A stretch of DNA of 64,000 nt, taken from Flavobacterium glaciei (GTDB taxonomy: Bacteria > Bacteroidota > Bacteroidia > Flavobacteriales > Flavobacteriaceae). Position 1 is the stretch's first letter. Every line of letters starts with the position of its first letter. The notes under the pieces are model-generated. The model was not told the origin of the DNA, searched no databases, and worked only from the letters and a program-made list of their open reading frames with translations. The DNA lies in contig NZ_QQBA01000002.1 in NCBI RefSeq assembly GCF_003350545.1, positions 1-64,000 of the forward strand. Direction: 5' to 3'. The position numbers and the translations under genes are program-made. Positions 8,557-17,600 of this stretch are shown here, in pieces.

Positions 8557-9846
8557 ATGAAATACTACAGTTTAAACCATAACGCACCCACAGTTTCTTT
8601 TCAAGAAGCTGTAATTCAAGGATTAGCATCTGATAAAGGATTGTATTTTCCGGAAAACATAACACCATTACCACAAGATTTTTTTGATACAATCGAAAAT
8701 TTAAGTAATGAAGAAATTGCTTTTCAAGCGATACAACAATTTGTGGGTGACGAAATAGCCGAAGATACTTTAAAACAAATCATTGCTGAAACTTTATGTT
8801 TCGATTTCCCTGTGGTCGAAGTCGAAAAAGGCATTTATTCCCTAGAATTATTTCATGGTCCAACGATGGCTTTCAAGGACGTAGGCGCGCGATTCATGTC
8901 GCGTTGTTTGGGTTATTTTAATAAAGATAAATCCGACAGTGAAAACACCGTTCTTGTAGCGACTTCTGGCGATACCGGAGGAGCTGTGGCCAGCGGTTTC
9001 CTAGGTGTTAAAGGCGTTGAAGTAATTATCCTCTATCCCTCAGGGAAAGTGAGTGATATTCAGGAACGACAATTGACAACATTAGGACAAAATATAAAAG
9101 CGCTTGAAGTAGACGGAGTTTTTGATGATTGCCAAGATATGGTCAAAAAAGCGTTCTTGGACGAAAGTCTAAAACATAAAAACTTGACATCAGCTAATTC
9201 GATAAATATTGCGCGCTGGTTACCTCAAATGTTTTATTTCTTCTTTGCCTATAAAGCATTAAAGAAACAAAACAAACCATTAGTTTTCTCTTGCCCAAGC
9301 GGGAATTTTGGGAATATTTGTGCGGGAATTATTGCCAAAAAAATGGGATTGCCTGTTGAACATTTCGTAGCTGCTACGAATGTGAATGATACAGTTCCAA
9401 GATTTTTAGAAAACGGAATCTATGACCCAAAACCTTCTATTGCTACTATTTCGAATGCGATGGATGTGGGAAATCCAAGTAATTTCATCCGAATTCAGGA
9501 AATGTATCACAATGATTTGGAGCAGTTCAAAAAGGATTTTTCATCCTTTACCTTTTCAGATGCAGAAACGATTGAAGCCATGAAAACCATTTACAATACC
9601 GATGGTTACGTTTCAGAACCGCACGGAGCTGTTGGATATCTAGGATTGAAAAAAGAATTACATAACCACCTGAATGCTATTGGTATTTTCCTAGAAACTG
9701 CCCATCCGATAAAGTTTTTGGATACGGTTGAACCAACATTAAATGTACAATTACCGATTCCAACACAAATTGAAAGTGTTTTAGGTAAGGAAAAAGTTAG
9801 CGTTAAAATTAAAACATACGAGGAATTGAAAGCGTTTTTGACGTAA
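8557..9846 (+). CDS. thrC: Threonine synthase
   Basis: 429 residues from the ATG at 8557 (MKYYSLNHNAPTVSF). The open frame extends nine codons further to a TTG, but that part lies inside a palindromic repeat and is rejected. Converts O-phosphohomoserine to threonine with PLP. The PLP lysine is Lys107 in 'GPTMAFKDVGARF'; 'VLVATSGDTGGAVASGF' and 'FSCPSGNFGNICAG' are the phosphate-binding loops. Length fits the short, bacterial ThrC type. Last gene of the operon; a strong terminator follows. Confidence 0.95.
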   Translation: MKYYSLNHNAPTVSFQEAVIQGLASDKGLYFPENITPLPQDFFDTIENLSNEEIAFQAIQQFVGDEIAEDTLKQIIAETLCFDFPVVEVEKGIYSLELFHGPTMAFKDVGARFMSRCLGYFNKDKSDSENTVLVATSGDTGGAVASGFLGVKGVEVIILYPSGKVSDIQERQLTTLGQNIKALEVDGVFDDCQDMVKKAFLDESLKHKNLTSANSINIARWLPQMFYFFFAYKALKKQNKPLVFSCPSGNFGNICAGIIAKKMGLPVEHFVAATNVNDTVPRFLENGIYDPKPSIATISNAMDVGNPSNFIRIQEMYHNDLEQFKKDFSSFTFSDAETIEAMKTIYNTDGYVSEPHGAVGYLGLKKELHNHLNAIGIFLETAHPIKFLDTVEPTLNVQLPIPTQIESVLGKEKVSVKIKTYEELKAFLT

Positions 9847-9871
9847 TATTTCAATACTCGAAAAAAATTAC

Positions 9872-9907
9872 AAACCGACTGAAAAGTGATTTTCGGGCGG
9901 TTTTTTT
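9872..9907 (+). terminator. Terminator of the thr operon
   Basis: AAACCG and CTGAAAA arms separated by one mismatch pair with TTTTCGG and CGGTTT around a GTGA loop, followed by a run of seven T. Strong rho-independent terminator just after thrC. Confidence 0.88.
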
Positions 9908-10240
9908 ATGGATTAGTTTTCTGTAAGTAAAATTATAAGGTTTGACTAAATACAGAAACACGCTATTTGAAGAATAAAGCTAATCAATTTTTAAAATGAC
10001 TTATAGCTTATTTAATGATTTATTGACTGGTGAACCGAGAGCAACAAGCTAATAAAAGTGATTTATGTATTTTCCCAAATATTTCTACCCTTTTTACAAA
10101 CAAATAAGCTTCTGTATTTAAATTCACACACTGTTCATTCAAAAAAATTCTGTAATATTGGACAGCTAACATAAATGCAAACTGCTATACATTGTAATAA
10201 TAAAAAGTCAATTAATTTTAACTAGTACGAATAATTAAAA
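9908..10240. other. Spacer before the FkbM methyltransferase gene
   Basis: About 330 bases with no open frame of note and no clean TAnnTTTG element near the next gene. Nothing recognisable apart from high A/T. Confidence 0.4.
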
Positions 10241-10957
10241 ATGATATCGAAAAGAAAAATAAGAGAATTTGCAAGAAATTTTGGCATTGACATCATAAAA
10301 TATAACTCAGACACACGGGGAATTGACTCTTATCATGATATTTTCCAAATAATTAATTGTGAAAAACCTATGGTTTTTGATATAGGAGCTAATACAGGTC
10401 AAACAATATACAATTTTAAAAAAATTTTTAAAAATTGTACTATTAACTCTTTTGAACCTAGTCCTTCAACTTTTGAAATATTAAAAAAGAACAGCAGTAC
10501 TATTGAAAATGTCCAAATTTGGAATTCAGGAATTGGCTCTTCCATAAGTACACTAATGTTAAATGAAAATTCAGGGTCAGATATGAGTTCTTTTCTTGAG
10601 TTAGGTAACGAAGGCTGGGGTGAAATTAAGAACAAGACAGAAGTAGCGGTAACCACGATTGACCAGTTTTGTCAAGAGCAAAATATTGAAATAATTGATG
10701 TTTTAAAAATAGACACACAAGGATATGAACTTGAAGTATTTAAGGGTGCTGTAAACTCGATGCTTGAGAATAAAATTGGTTTACTTTATTTTGAAGTTAC
10801 TTTTATCGATATGTATAAAGGACTTCCATCTTTTTCAACATTATATGATTTTGCTACAAATCATGGATTTGAGTTAATTGCCATTTATCCCATTAAATAT
10901 AAAAATAATAAAGCGGGTTGGACTGATGTACTCTTTAAGCACAAAAACTACAAATAG
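10241..10957 (+). CDS. FkbM family methyltransferase
   Basis: 238 residues. SAM-binding motif I is 'VFDIGANTGQTIYNF' (about residues 46-60), followed by 'NSFEPSPSTFEIL', and the family string 'DVLKIDTQGYELEVFKGA' near 160; all are typical of FkbM enzymes, which O-methylate sugars, lipids or polyketides. No glycosyltransferase or polysaccharide genes surround it, so the substrate cannot be guessed. Very A/T-rich and single between two AT-rich gaps, which fits a gene acquired on its own; that is inference. Confidence 0.88.
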   Translation: MISKRKIREFARNFGIDIIKYNSDTRGIDSYHDIFQIINCEKPMVFDIGANTGQTIYNFKKIFKNCTINSFEPSPSTFEILKKNSSTIENVQIWNSGIGSSISTLMLNENSGSDMSSFLELGNEGWGEIKNKTEVAVTTIDQFCQEQNIEIIDVLKIDTQGYELEVFKGAVNSMLENKIGLLYFEVTFIDMYKGLPSFSTLYDFATNHGFELIAIYPIKYKNNKAGWTDVLFKHKNYK

Positions 10958-11120
10958 CTATTTTGTATTATTATAGTCTTGTCTGAAAATAGGTTTAATA
11001 AAAAGTGTAAAATATGATTATCAATGTTTTGATTATTCCAACTGCAAGATTAATCTAAATCAAAAAATATTTATAAAAAAGTGAATCTCTATCGATATAC
11101 AATTGTATTTAGCTTTTTTT

Positions 11121-11128
11121 TACCTTTG
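11121..11128 (+). promoter_or_regulatory. -7 element (TACCTTTG) for the GNAT gene
   Basis: TACCTTTG matches TAnnTTTG and lies 30 bases before the ATG at 11158, giving a 5' leader of about 25 bases. No TTG at the expected -33 position. Confidence 0.5.
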
Positions 11129-11157
11129 AAAATTACTAAAACATAAGAGTATTACGG

Positions 11158-11667
11158 ATGATTACAAAAGCAACACAAGAAGACGTTTCGCAATTAAATA
11201 CATTAATCAATTCAGCATATCGTGGCGAATCCTCAAAAAAAGGATGGACTACTGAAGCAAATATATTAGAAGGCCTCCGAACGACTGAAGATGAACTGTC
11301 AACCACAATTTTGAATCCAAAAAATTCGATTCTCAAGTTTACTGAAAATAATCAAATTATAGGTTGTGTTTTGTTAGTTGAAAAAGATCAAGAATTGTAT
11401 TTAGGCATGCTAACCGTTTCCCCCGAATTACAAAACAGTGGCATTGGAAAAAAATTATTGCAACAGGCCGAAATACAAGCTAAAGAGTTAAAATTGCCGA
11501 AAATTGTCATGACTGTAATATCTGTTAGAGATGAATTAATTGCTTGGTACAAACGCAACGGTTATGAAGATACTGGCTCAAGACAACCCTTTCCGGCAAG
11601 TGATGTTCATATTCCAATTACAGAAGAGCCCTTGGAATTTGTTGTTTTGAAAAAAAATATTTTGTAA
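11158..11667 (+). CDS. GNAT family N-acetyltransferase
   Basis: 169 residues with the complete GNAT core: N-terminal 'MITKATQEDVSQLNTLINSAY', the beta4 strand 'ELYLGMLTVSPELQNSGIG' running into the acetyl-CoA loop 'QNSGIGKKLL' (about 96-105), and the late 'AWYKRNGYEDTG' motif (about 123-134). Insert 'RGESSKKGWTTEANIL' is common in the flavobacterial members of this group. Cytoplasmic; substrate unknown. It has its own promoter. Confidence 0.9.
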   Translation: MITKATQEDVSQLNTLINSAYRGESSKKGWTTEANILEGLRTTEDELSTTILNPKNSILKFTENNQIIGCVLLVEKDQELYLGMLTVSPELQNSGIGKKLLQQAEIQAKELKLPKIVMTVISVRDELIAWYKRNGYEDTGSRQPFPASDVHIPITEEPLEFVVLKKNIL

Positions 11668-11808
11668 TTTTAATCGATTGATTTACAGTTAATTGTATAT
11701 TTTTTTAAATAAAATTAATTTTATTTATTTTGTTTTCGTTCTTAGTAATAAAGCTATCAATAACTTTAATCTAATAGTTTTATATTTTCAATCTTAAATC
11801 GAAATAAA

Positions 11809-12312
11809 ATGGAAAATACTCCCAAAACACTTGTTGTAAAAGATTTAGAAGAAAAAACAATTCTAGTTTCAAGCACATTTAGTGCCGAACTAGAAAAAGT
11901 TTGGCGTGCCTATACAGAAAATGAATTGTTAGAACAATGGTGGGCACCAAAACCCTGGAAAGCTGAAACCAAAAGGATGGATTTTTCTGTTGGCGGACAC
12001 TGGTTGTATGCCATGGTAGGTCCTGAAAATGAAAAACATTGGGGACGCATGGACTACACAGCCATTACGCCGCAATTAAGTTTTGAAATTAAAGATAGTT
12101 TTTGTGATGAAGAAGGAAATGTAAATACTTCGTTTCCGATTGCTACAGGAATTATTGTTTTTACAAAAACAGCATCTGGAACATTGGTAGAATTCAAAAT
12201 GTTTTATTCCAATGAAAAAGAGATTGAAACCATGATTGAAATGGGTTTTGAACAAGGGATTACTGCTTGTATTGAGCAATTGAAAATGTTATTTCAAGAA
12301 AATAAAATCTAG
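11809..12312 (+). CDS. SRPBCC / AHSA1-type START-fold protein
   Basis: 167 residues with the pattern of the Aha1 C-terminal-like (AHSA1) family: 'STFSAELEKVWRAYTENELLEQWW' start region, 'GGHWLYAMVGPE' and 'WGRMDYTAITP', 'VEFKMFYSNEKEIETMIEMGFEQG' near the C terminus (quoted in part). The fold forms a hydrophobic pocket; bacterial members are small-ligand binding proteins with mostly unknown ligands. Single gene between the GNAT gene and a palindromic spacer. It carries no signal peptide. Confidence 0.85.
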   Translation: MENTPKTLVVKDLEEKTILVSSTFSAELEKVWRAYTENELLEQWWAPKPWKAETKRMDFSVGGHWLYAMVGPENEKHWGRMDYTAITPQLSFEIKDSFCDEEGNVNTSFPIATGIIVFTKTASGTLVEFKMFYSNEKEIETMIEMGFEQGITACIEQLKMLFQENKI

Positions 12313-12525
12313 CAATAAGCCAAATTTTTCCTCATTTTCGAGATGCTCGCGTAAGGGATTGCGGCGGCATCCTTTATTTTTTTTCTTTAAAAAAATAAAG
12401 ATAGAGCCAAAAGCCCGACCCCAAAGTTGCAGATACGTAAATGGAAAGAAAAATTTTCTGCTTTAGGGTTACGCCCAAACCCTAATATAAAACCTATTAT
12501 TATGGGTAATGGGTAAAACAAAACC
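12313..12525. repeat. Palindrome-bearing intergenic element
   Basis: The gap contains a perfect 12-bp A/T hairpin at 12372-12400 (CTTTATTTTTTT with AAAAAAATAAAG) flanked by short G/C-rich text (GCGGCGGCATCC before, GAGCCAAAAGCCCGACCC after) whose base composition differs from the surrounding genes. This looks like a dispersed flavobacterial intergenic element; copies elsewhere cannot be checked here. Confidence 0.45.
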
Positions 12526-12533
12526 TATTTTTG
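12526..12533 (+). promoter_or_regulatory. -7 element (TATTTTTG) abutting a GTG start
   Basis: TATTTTTG matches TAnnTTTG. It ends five bases before the GTG start codon at 12538, so transcription should begin at or next to the start codon (leaderless mRNA). Confidence 0.55.
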
Positions 12534-12537
12534 TGGT

Positions 12538-13728
12538 GTGAAAAAATCAGTTTCAATTATTGGAGGAGGACCCGCAGCGCTTATACTTGCTGCATTATTA
12601 GATTGTAATAAATTCACGGTTACTGTTTACGAGAAAAATAAAACACTGGGTCGAAAATTTCTAGTAGCTGGAAAAGGAGGATTCAACCTCACCCATTCGG
12701 AACCCATTGGGGAGTTGATTGCGCGCTACACTCCACCCCATTTTCTGGAGAAAGCACTCCTTGATTTTGATAACGAAGACTTTAGAAAGTGGATTGATTC
12801 GATTGGTATTCCAACATACATAGGCAGTAGTAAGCGCGTGTATCCTGAAAGTGGTATCAAACCTATAACAGTTCTCAACGCTATTATGGATGTGCTGAAT
12901 AAGCAAGGTGTTGCGATTGAGTACCAACACACTTGGAAGGGATGGACGAGCAATGATACTCTTGTTTTTAATACCGATACTACAATAAAATCCGACTATA
13001 CCATTTTTGCCATGGGCGGCGGGAGCTGGAAAGTTACTGGTTCTGATGGCATCTGGCTTGATTTATTTGAAAGAGAAAATATTCCTGTAGTTCTTTTTCA
13101 ATCTTCGAATTGTGCGTATCGTGTGGCATGGCCGGAAGATTTTATCTTAGAACATGAGGGCAGTCCGCTTAAAAATATTGCGATTAGCTGTTTGAATAAA
13201 AGGCAAAAAGGGGAAGCGGTAATTACGCGTTTCGGTTTAGAAGGCAACGCTATTTATGCGCTTAGTCCGCAAATTCGGGAGGAATTGGAGCGCCATCAAA
13301 AAGCTATAATTTCCCTAGATTTGAAACCAACCTTGCGGTATGAAGATTTGCTAGACAAAATCAGAAAATCAACTTTCAAAAAGACAAGCGAAACATTATT
13401 GAAAGAAATAAAATTGAGTCCTGCACAGATAGGACTGTTGAAAAAATACCTTTCAAAAGAAACGTATTTGAATTCGGAATTATTGGCACAAAACATAAAA
13501 AGACTGAATATCGAAATCACTGGCACTGCACTATTGAATGATGCAATATCTACAACAGGAGGCATACAACTAGATGCAGTGGATGAAAATTTCCAACTAA
13601 AAAATAAAAAAAACAATTATTGTATTGGTGAAATGCTCGACTGGGATGCGCCCACCGGTGGTTATCTTCTTCAGGCTTGCTTTAGTATGGGGATGCATCT
13701 TGCGCGTCACTTGAATAGCACAGCCTAA
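12538..13728 (+). CDS. BaiN/HI0933-like NAD(P)/FAD-dependent oxidoreductase
   Basis: 396 residues from a GTG start. The start is fixed by the FAD-binding motif 'IIGGGPAALILAALL', which begins at residue 7, leaving no room for a later start. 'GRKFLVAGKGGFNLTHSEP' follows at about residues 38-56 and the C-terminal FAD motif 'GEMLDWDAPTGGYLLQACFS' near 362-381, both family hallmarks. It belongs to the TIGR03862-like branch of the family; the reaction is unknown. The promoter element directly abuts the start codon. Single gene. Confidence 0.87.
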   Translation: MKKSVSIIGGGPAALILAALLDCNKFTVTVYEKNKTLGRKFLVAGKGGFNLTHSEPIGELIARYTPPHFLEKALLDFDNEDFRKWIDSIGIPTYIGSSKRVYPESGIKPITVLNAIMDVLNKQGVAIEYQHTWKGWTSNDTLVFNTDTTIKSDYTIFAMGGGSWKVTGSDGIWLDLFERENIPVVLFQSSNCAYRVAWPEDFILEHEGSPLKNIAISCLNKRQKGEAVITRFGLEGNAIYALSPQIREELERHQKAIISLDLKPTLRYEDLLDKIRKSTFKKTSETLLKEIKLSPAQIGLLKKYLSKETYLNSELLAQNIKRLNIEITGTALLNDAISTTGGIQLDAVDENFQLKNKKNNYCIGEMLDWDAPTGGYLLQACFSMGMHLARHLNSTA

Positions 13729-13806
13729 TTTTTAATATTTACTGATGTTGATCGTCCAATAATTATTTTCTTTATAAAATAACTTTTTAACAGTTTTAAA
13801 ATTTAT

Positions 13807-14190
13807 TTACAATACCATTTCTTCAAACAAACGTTGCGTCGTTTGTTCCAAATCATCACACAAACCCGGGTGTGGTCTTGAGGTTTGAATCGCTGAACTG
13901 CGAAGCGCTGTTAACCAACGGAAACGCGATGGAATATCAAATTGCGATATAGGCCCGCCAGATTTTTCACCATGAGCTACTTTTGCAAATGCTTGTACAT
14001 TTAAATGCAGTTGTTCCACATCCAAATCATCTGCAAAAAGTTGGAGTTTTGCTTCATTTACCAAATACAAAACCTTTATAAATTTTGCTTTTTTACAAAA
14101 AAGAATAATACCCACATTGAGGAATTCTTCGCGTTCTACCCTAGGCACAACACGGATTACGGCATACTCATATAAGTGCTTCTCTTGCAT
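13807..14190 (-). CDS. DUF3037 protein, partner of the HipA-like kinase
   Basis: 127 residues. The start 'YEYAVIRVVPRVEREEFLNVGIILFC' (quoted in part) is the DUF3037 signature, and 'HPGLCDD' near residue 104 is its conserved C-terminal motif. Function unknown. Its first 23 bases overlap the end of the upstream HipA-like gene, so the two are translationally linked. The same HipA-DUF3037 pairing is known in many bacteria, which suggests that the two proteins work together. Confidence 0.85.
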   Translation of the reverse strand: MQEKHLYEYAVIRVVPRVEREEFLNVGIILFCKKAKFIKVLYLVNEAKLQLFADDLDVEQLHLNVQAFAKVAHGEKSGGPISQFDIPSRFRWLTALRSSAIQTSRPHPGLCDDLEQTTQRLFEEMVL

Positions 14191-14962
14191 TTTGTGCTTC
14201 GTTTATAAAAATTTCGGAATGGTTCAAACGTATGGATAAAAACTGAAAATAGACTTCCCGAATAGCTTCGGGGGTTTCATCGCTGTCTTCCCACTGTAGC
14301 CAAACTTCTGGAATAAGATTTACGATATTTTGTAATACCTCTTTCGTCAATATTTTTTTGAAAGTCTCGTCCGTTTCAGGCAATAAAGAAGCCTGAGGCA
14401 ACAAAACATGATCTTTTATTAGTGCAAAAGGACTTTGTGCGTGTTTTTCCCAATTGGTCCAAGAATGATGAAAATAAAGACTTGCTCCATGATCGATCAG
14501 CCATAATTCTTTATGCCAAATCAACATATTGGTGTTTCTAAAGGTTCTGTCGACATTAGTAATAAAAGCATCCAACCAAACAATTTGGGAAGCTAGTTTT
14601 GGGTCAACCAAAGTCACAACTGGATCAAAATTAATGGCTCCAGATAAATAATGTAATGCCAAGTTAAGTCCCTGACTCCCTTGAAGCAAGTCTTGAATTT
14701 CTTCGTCGGCTTCACTACGTCCAAAAGCTTCATCGAGATTGGCATAAACCAATTCCGGCATTTTCAAGTTTAAAACACGTGCAATTTCGCCGCCAATTAA
14801 TTCGGCAATTAAGGCTTTTACGCCATGACCCGCACCTTTAAATTTCAGTACATACTTAAAATCATCATCGGCTTCAGCGAGCGCAGGCAAAGAACCGCCT
14901 TCCCGCAATGGAGTAATGTATCGCGTAACATTTACGGTTCTAAGATGAGGTGTTTTTTCCAT
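14168..14962 (-). CDS. HipA-like kinase (short, single-domain type)
   Basis: 264 residues from the ATG at 14962. A TTG 12 codons upstream is rejected because it lies inside a TAAGTTTG promoter element (14996-15003). Visible kinase features: a glycine-poor nucleotide region 'DDDFKYVLKFKGAGHGVKALIAELIGGEIAR' (part; Lys near residue 40), the catalytic 'TNVDRTFRNTNML' (Asp near 166) and 'LWLIDHGASLYFHH' (metal-binding Asp near 181), as in HipA. It lacks the HipA N1 domain and has no HipB-like antitoxin next to it; DUF3037 follows instead. Its target is unknown; by family, a Ser/Thr kinase fold. Confidence 0.85.
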   Translation of the reverse strand: MEKTPHLRTVNVTRYITPLREGGSLPALAEADDDFKYVLKFKGAGHGVKALIAELIGGEIARVLNLKMPELVYANLDEAFGRSEADEEIQDLLQGSQGLNLALHYLSGAINFDPVVTLVDPKLASQIVWLDAFITNVDRTFRNTNMLIWHKELWLIDHGASLYFHHSWTNWEKHAQSPFALIKDHVLLPQASLLPETDETFKKILTKEVLQNIVNLIPEVWLQWEDSDETPEAIREVYFQFLSIRLNHSEIFINEAQNAREALI

Positions 14963-14995
14963 AATTGAATTGGATAAAGCAATTTTGCTTGGATA

Positions 14996-15003
14996 CAAAC
15001 TTA
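14996..15003 (-). promoter_or_regulatory. -7 element (TAAGTTTG) for hipA-like/DUF3037
   Basis: TAAGTTTG on the - strand matches TAnnTTTG and lies 34 bases before the ATG at 14962, giving a leader of about 30 bases. Its position rules out the longer TTG-started form of the kinase. Confidence 0.5.
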
Positions 15004-15059
15004 CGAATAAGTGGTGTAAAATTCATTATCATTTTCTTGAATGATTGGTAGTAAACTAT

Positions 15060-15195
15060 CATTCCGACGAAGGAGGAATCTCATCATAAACATTTTTTCA
15101 TCATTACATTACATCCATAATAAGGTGATGAATACGCAGTTTATAAATAAAATACGCACTTAAAACTATAATGAGATTTCTCCTTCGTCGGAATG
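15060..15195. repeat. 25-bp inverted repeat pair in the spacer
   Basis: Arms at 15060-15084 and 15171-15195 are reverse complements with one mismatch in 25 (left arm begins CATTCCGACGAAGGAGG). About 86 bases lie between them, containing partial repeats such as AATACGCA/AATACGCACT. The arms are more G/C-rich than the surroundings. No transposase frame is present; it looks like a miniature dispersed element. Confidence 0.75.
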
Positions 15196-15231
15196 ACAAA
15201 AGGAACAGAAATTAAAAGAAAACACAAATTA

Positions 15232-16086
15232 CTACTCCTGTTTTTCTAAACTCAAAAAAGCTTTCCCAATATTCGCAATCACATCTGAAGCGATAAAAGA
15301 CTGATAACCGGTTTCCGGCAGCGCAATATCAGCGGTTAATCCGTGTAGATAAACGCCAAGTATTGCGGCGCTAACAGGTTCATAGGATTGAGCCAATAAA
15401 CTGCTAATCATTCCCGTTAAAACATCGCCAGTTCCGGCGGTTGCAAGCGCGGCATTACCGGTGGTGTTTTCATAAACAGTTTCGCCATCGATGATTCTGG
15501 TGGGTGCGCCTTTCATTACGATTATCACATCGTATTGTTTGGAGAGGGAGATTGTTCTGCTCATTTTTTCCTCTTCGGAATCCCATTTTCCTATCAATCG
15601 TTCCAGTTCTTTGGGATGTGGCGTGATGACCGTTTTTGGTTTTACTAAAGCTAATAATTTTTTATTATTAGAGATAATATTCAATGCGTCAGCGTCTATA
15701 ACTAGCGGAATTGTGTTCCTTTTTAGGAATTCATACAGCGCATTTTGGGTTTCTACGGCTTGACCCAAACCGGGACCAATTCCGATAGCTTGAGGTGTAA
15801 TTTCGAAAGTGATATTAGAAATTATTTCCTCCTGAATATCTGTAAGAACCATAACTTCGGGAATTGCGGTTTGCAGAATAGTGTAGCCACATTTAGGAAT
15901 AAAAACGGAGACTAATCCGCAACCAGTTTTTAAACAAGCTTTAGAGGACAAACTCACTGCTCCTATTTTGCCATAACTTCCGCCAATGATTAATGCATGT
16001 CCTTGAATTCCTTTGTGTGTATGTTTATCGGGTTCTTTGTAATGTTTCAGAATTTCTTTTTGGTCGATATAAATAGGATTCGTCAT
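15232..16086 (-). CDS. nnrD: ADP/ATP-dependent (S)-NAD(P)H-hydrate dehydratase
   Basis: 284 residues from the ATG at 16086 ([12 protein letters not shown]); a TTG start 14 codons earlier is unlikely. Repairs hydrated NAD(P)H, in the cytoplasm. Motifs: '[20 protein letters not shown]' near residue 29, 'IGIGPGLGQ', 'LVIDADALN' , '[13 protein letters not shown]' and '[19 protein letters not shown]' (substrate/ADP loop near 220). It corresponds to the C-terminal domain of YjeF only; the NnrE epimerase domain is absent from this protein and from the neighbourhood. Confidence 0.9.
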   Translation of the reverse strand: MTNPIYIDQKEILKHYKEPDKHTHKGIQGHALIIGGSYGKIGAVSLSSKACLKTGCGLVSVFIPKCGYTILQTAIPEVMVLTDIQEEIISNITFEITPQAIGIGPGLGQAVETQNALYEFLKRNTIPLVIDADALNIISNNKKLLALVKPKTVITPHPKELERLIGKWDSEEEKMSRTISLSKQYDVIIVMKGAPTRIIDGETVYENTTGNAALATAGTGDVLTGMISSLLAQSYEPVSAAILGVYLHGLTADIALPETGYQSFIASDVIANIGKAFLSLEKQE

Positions 16087-16459
16087 GAAAATTTGTTTGT
16101 CTAAAAATACAGATTTTATAGGAAACAAATTCGTTAGTGGAACCGAAATTAACTAGCCCTAATTACTTCACTTTACTACTATTCTATTAGGTGTTCAGTG
16201 AACTTCGTTTAAAGCGGCATCTCCCGCTTTAGAAAAATAAGGCTTTTTAGCCGTAGTTTTTGTTAAGCGGGAATACAGCGGATACAGGACCCGAGCGAAG
16301 CGAAGTGACGAAGTAAATAGCTCCTAAGAAAATGGTTGTAAACTCTATAATATGAATTGTTTCGAAAACGTTTGAAACTTTAAATTTTGCTTCGCTCTGC
16401 CTTTGTAACCCGAAATAAAATCAATAAATTAGCCACTTCAAATTTTATATAAAAACACA
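16087..16459. other. Spacer with G/C-rich hairpin before gcvT
   Basis: About 370 bases without a gene. It holds a hairpin AAAGCGG/CCGCTTT (16211-16230) and a G/C-rich patch (about 16260-16315, 'GACCCGAGCGAAGCGAAG') unlike its A/T-rich surroundings, which suggests another dispersed intergenic element. Near the nnrD start, a TATTTTTA (- strand) is a near match to a -7 element. Confidence 0.4.
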
Positions 16460-17542
16460 ATGAAAAATACTGCGCTTACGCACATACACGAGAGTTTGGG
16501 AGCAAAAATGCTTCCGTTTGCCGGATACAATATGCCCATTTTATATGAAGGCGTGAATGCTGAACATGAAACGGTGCGTAATGCCGTGGGTGTTTTTGAC
16601 GTTTCTCACATGGGTGAATTCCTGCTTACGGGACCAAATGCATTGGCTTTGATTCAAAAAGTGACTTCAAATGATGCTTCGACTTTGACTATTGGAAAAG
16701 CGCAATATTCTTGCTTGCCAAACAATGATGGTGGAATTGTAGACGATTTGCTGGTTTATAAAATGAAAGACGAGCAGTACTTATTAGTGGTAAATGCATC
16801 GAATATTGACAAGGATTGGGATTGGATTTCGGCTCAAAATGATTTGGGTGTGGAGATGAAAAACCTTTCGGATGATTATTCTTTATTGGCGATTCAAGGA
16901 CCCAAAGCGGTTGAAGCGATGCAATCGTTGACTTCAAAAGATCTATCAGCGATTCCGTATTATCATTTTGAAGTGGGTGAATTTGCAGGTATTGAAAACG
17001 TAATAATATCAGCAACGGGTTATACTGGTTCTGGAGGTTTTGAAATATATTGTAAAAACGAAGAGATAGAACAAATTTGGAATAAAGTTTTTGAAGCGGG
17101 TGCGAATTTTGGCATCAAGCCAATTGGTCTTGCGGCTCGTGACACGTTGCGATTAGAAATGGGTTTCTGTTTATACGGAAATGACATCAATGACACAACT
17201 TCCCCTTTGGAAGCAGGTTTGGGCTGGATTACGAAATTCACTAAAGAATTCACCAATTCAGAAAACTTGAAAACACAAAAAGAAGCTGGGGTTACTAAAA
17301 AATTAGTAGCTTTTGAAATGCAAGAGCGCGCGGTGCCAAGACATGATTATGAAATCGTAGATGCAGCTGGAAATGTAATAGGGATTGTGACTTCCGGAAC
17401 GATGTCGCCATCTATGAATAAGGGAATAGGAATGGGTTATGTAACTGTTGAAAACAGTGCTTTAGAGAGCGATATTTTTATCAGAATTCGTAAAAATGAT
17501 GTTCCTGCCAAAGTGGTAAAATTACCTTTTTACAAGAAATAA
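16460..17542 (+). CDS. gcvT: Glycine cleavage system T protein (aminomethyltransferase)
   Basis: 360 residues, the usual length. Transfers the methylene group from the aminomethyl-lipoyl H protein to tetrahydrofolate, releasing ammonia. Motifs: '[15 protein letters not shown]' at the N terminus, '[12 protein letters not shown]' (about 43-54), 'DDLLVYKM', '[12 protein letters not shown]' near 192-203 and '[16 protein letters not shown]' near 232; the C-terminal barrel holds '[21 protein letters not shown]' (part). gcvP and gcvH are not in the window, as is common in flavobacteria where the genes are dispersed. Confidence 0.95.
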   Translation: MKNTALTHIHESLGAKMLPFAGYNMPILYEGVNAEHETVRNAVGVFDVSHMGEFLLTGPNALALIQKVTSNDASTLTIGKAQYSCLPNNDGGIVDDLLVYKMKDEQYLLVVNASNIDKDWDWISAQNDLGVEMKNLSDDYSLLAIQGPKAVEAMQSLTSKDLSAIPYYHFEVGEFAGIENVIISATGYTGSGGFEIYCKNEEIEQIWNKVFEAGANFGIKPIGLAARDTLRLEMGFCLYGNDINDTTSPLEAGLGWITKFTKEFTNSENLKTQKEAGVTKKLVAFEMQERAVPRHDYEIVDAAGNVIGIVTSGTMSPSMNKGIGMGYVTVENSALESDIFIRIRKNDVPAKVVKLPFYKK

Positions 17543-17547
17543 AATCA

Positions 17548-17578
17548 TTGCATAAAGTTTAGAATAAGTGTATTTTTG
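17548..17578 (+). promoter_or_regulatory. TTG-N20-TATTTTTG promoter of yebC
   Basis: TTG at 17548-17550, 20-base spacer, TATTTTTG at 17571-17578: a full match to the flavobacterial consensus. Predicted leader of about 18 bases before the ATG at 17601. Confidence 0.75.
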
Positions 17579-17600
17579 CAGTTCAAAATAAGAAAAAGAA

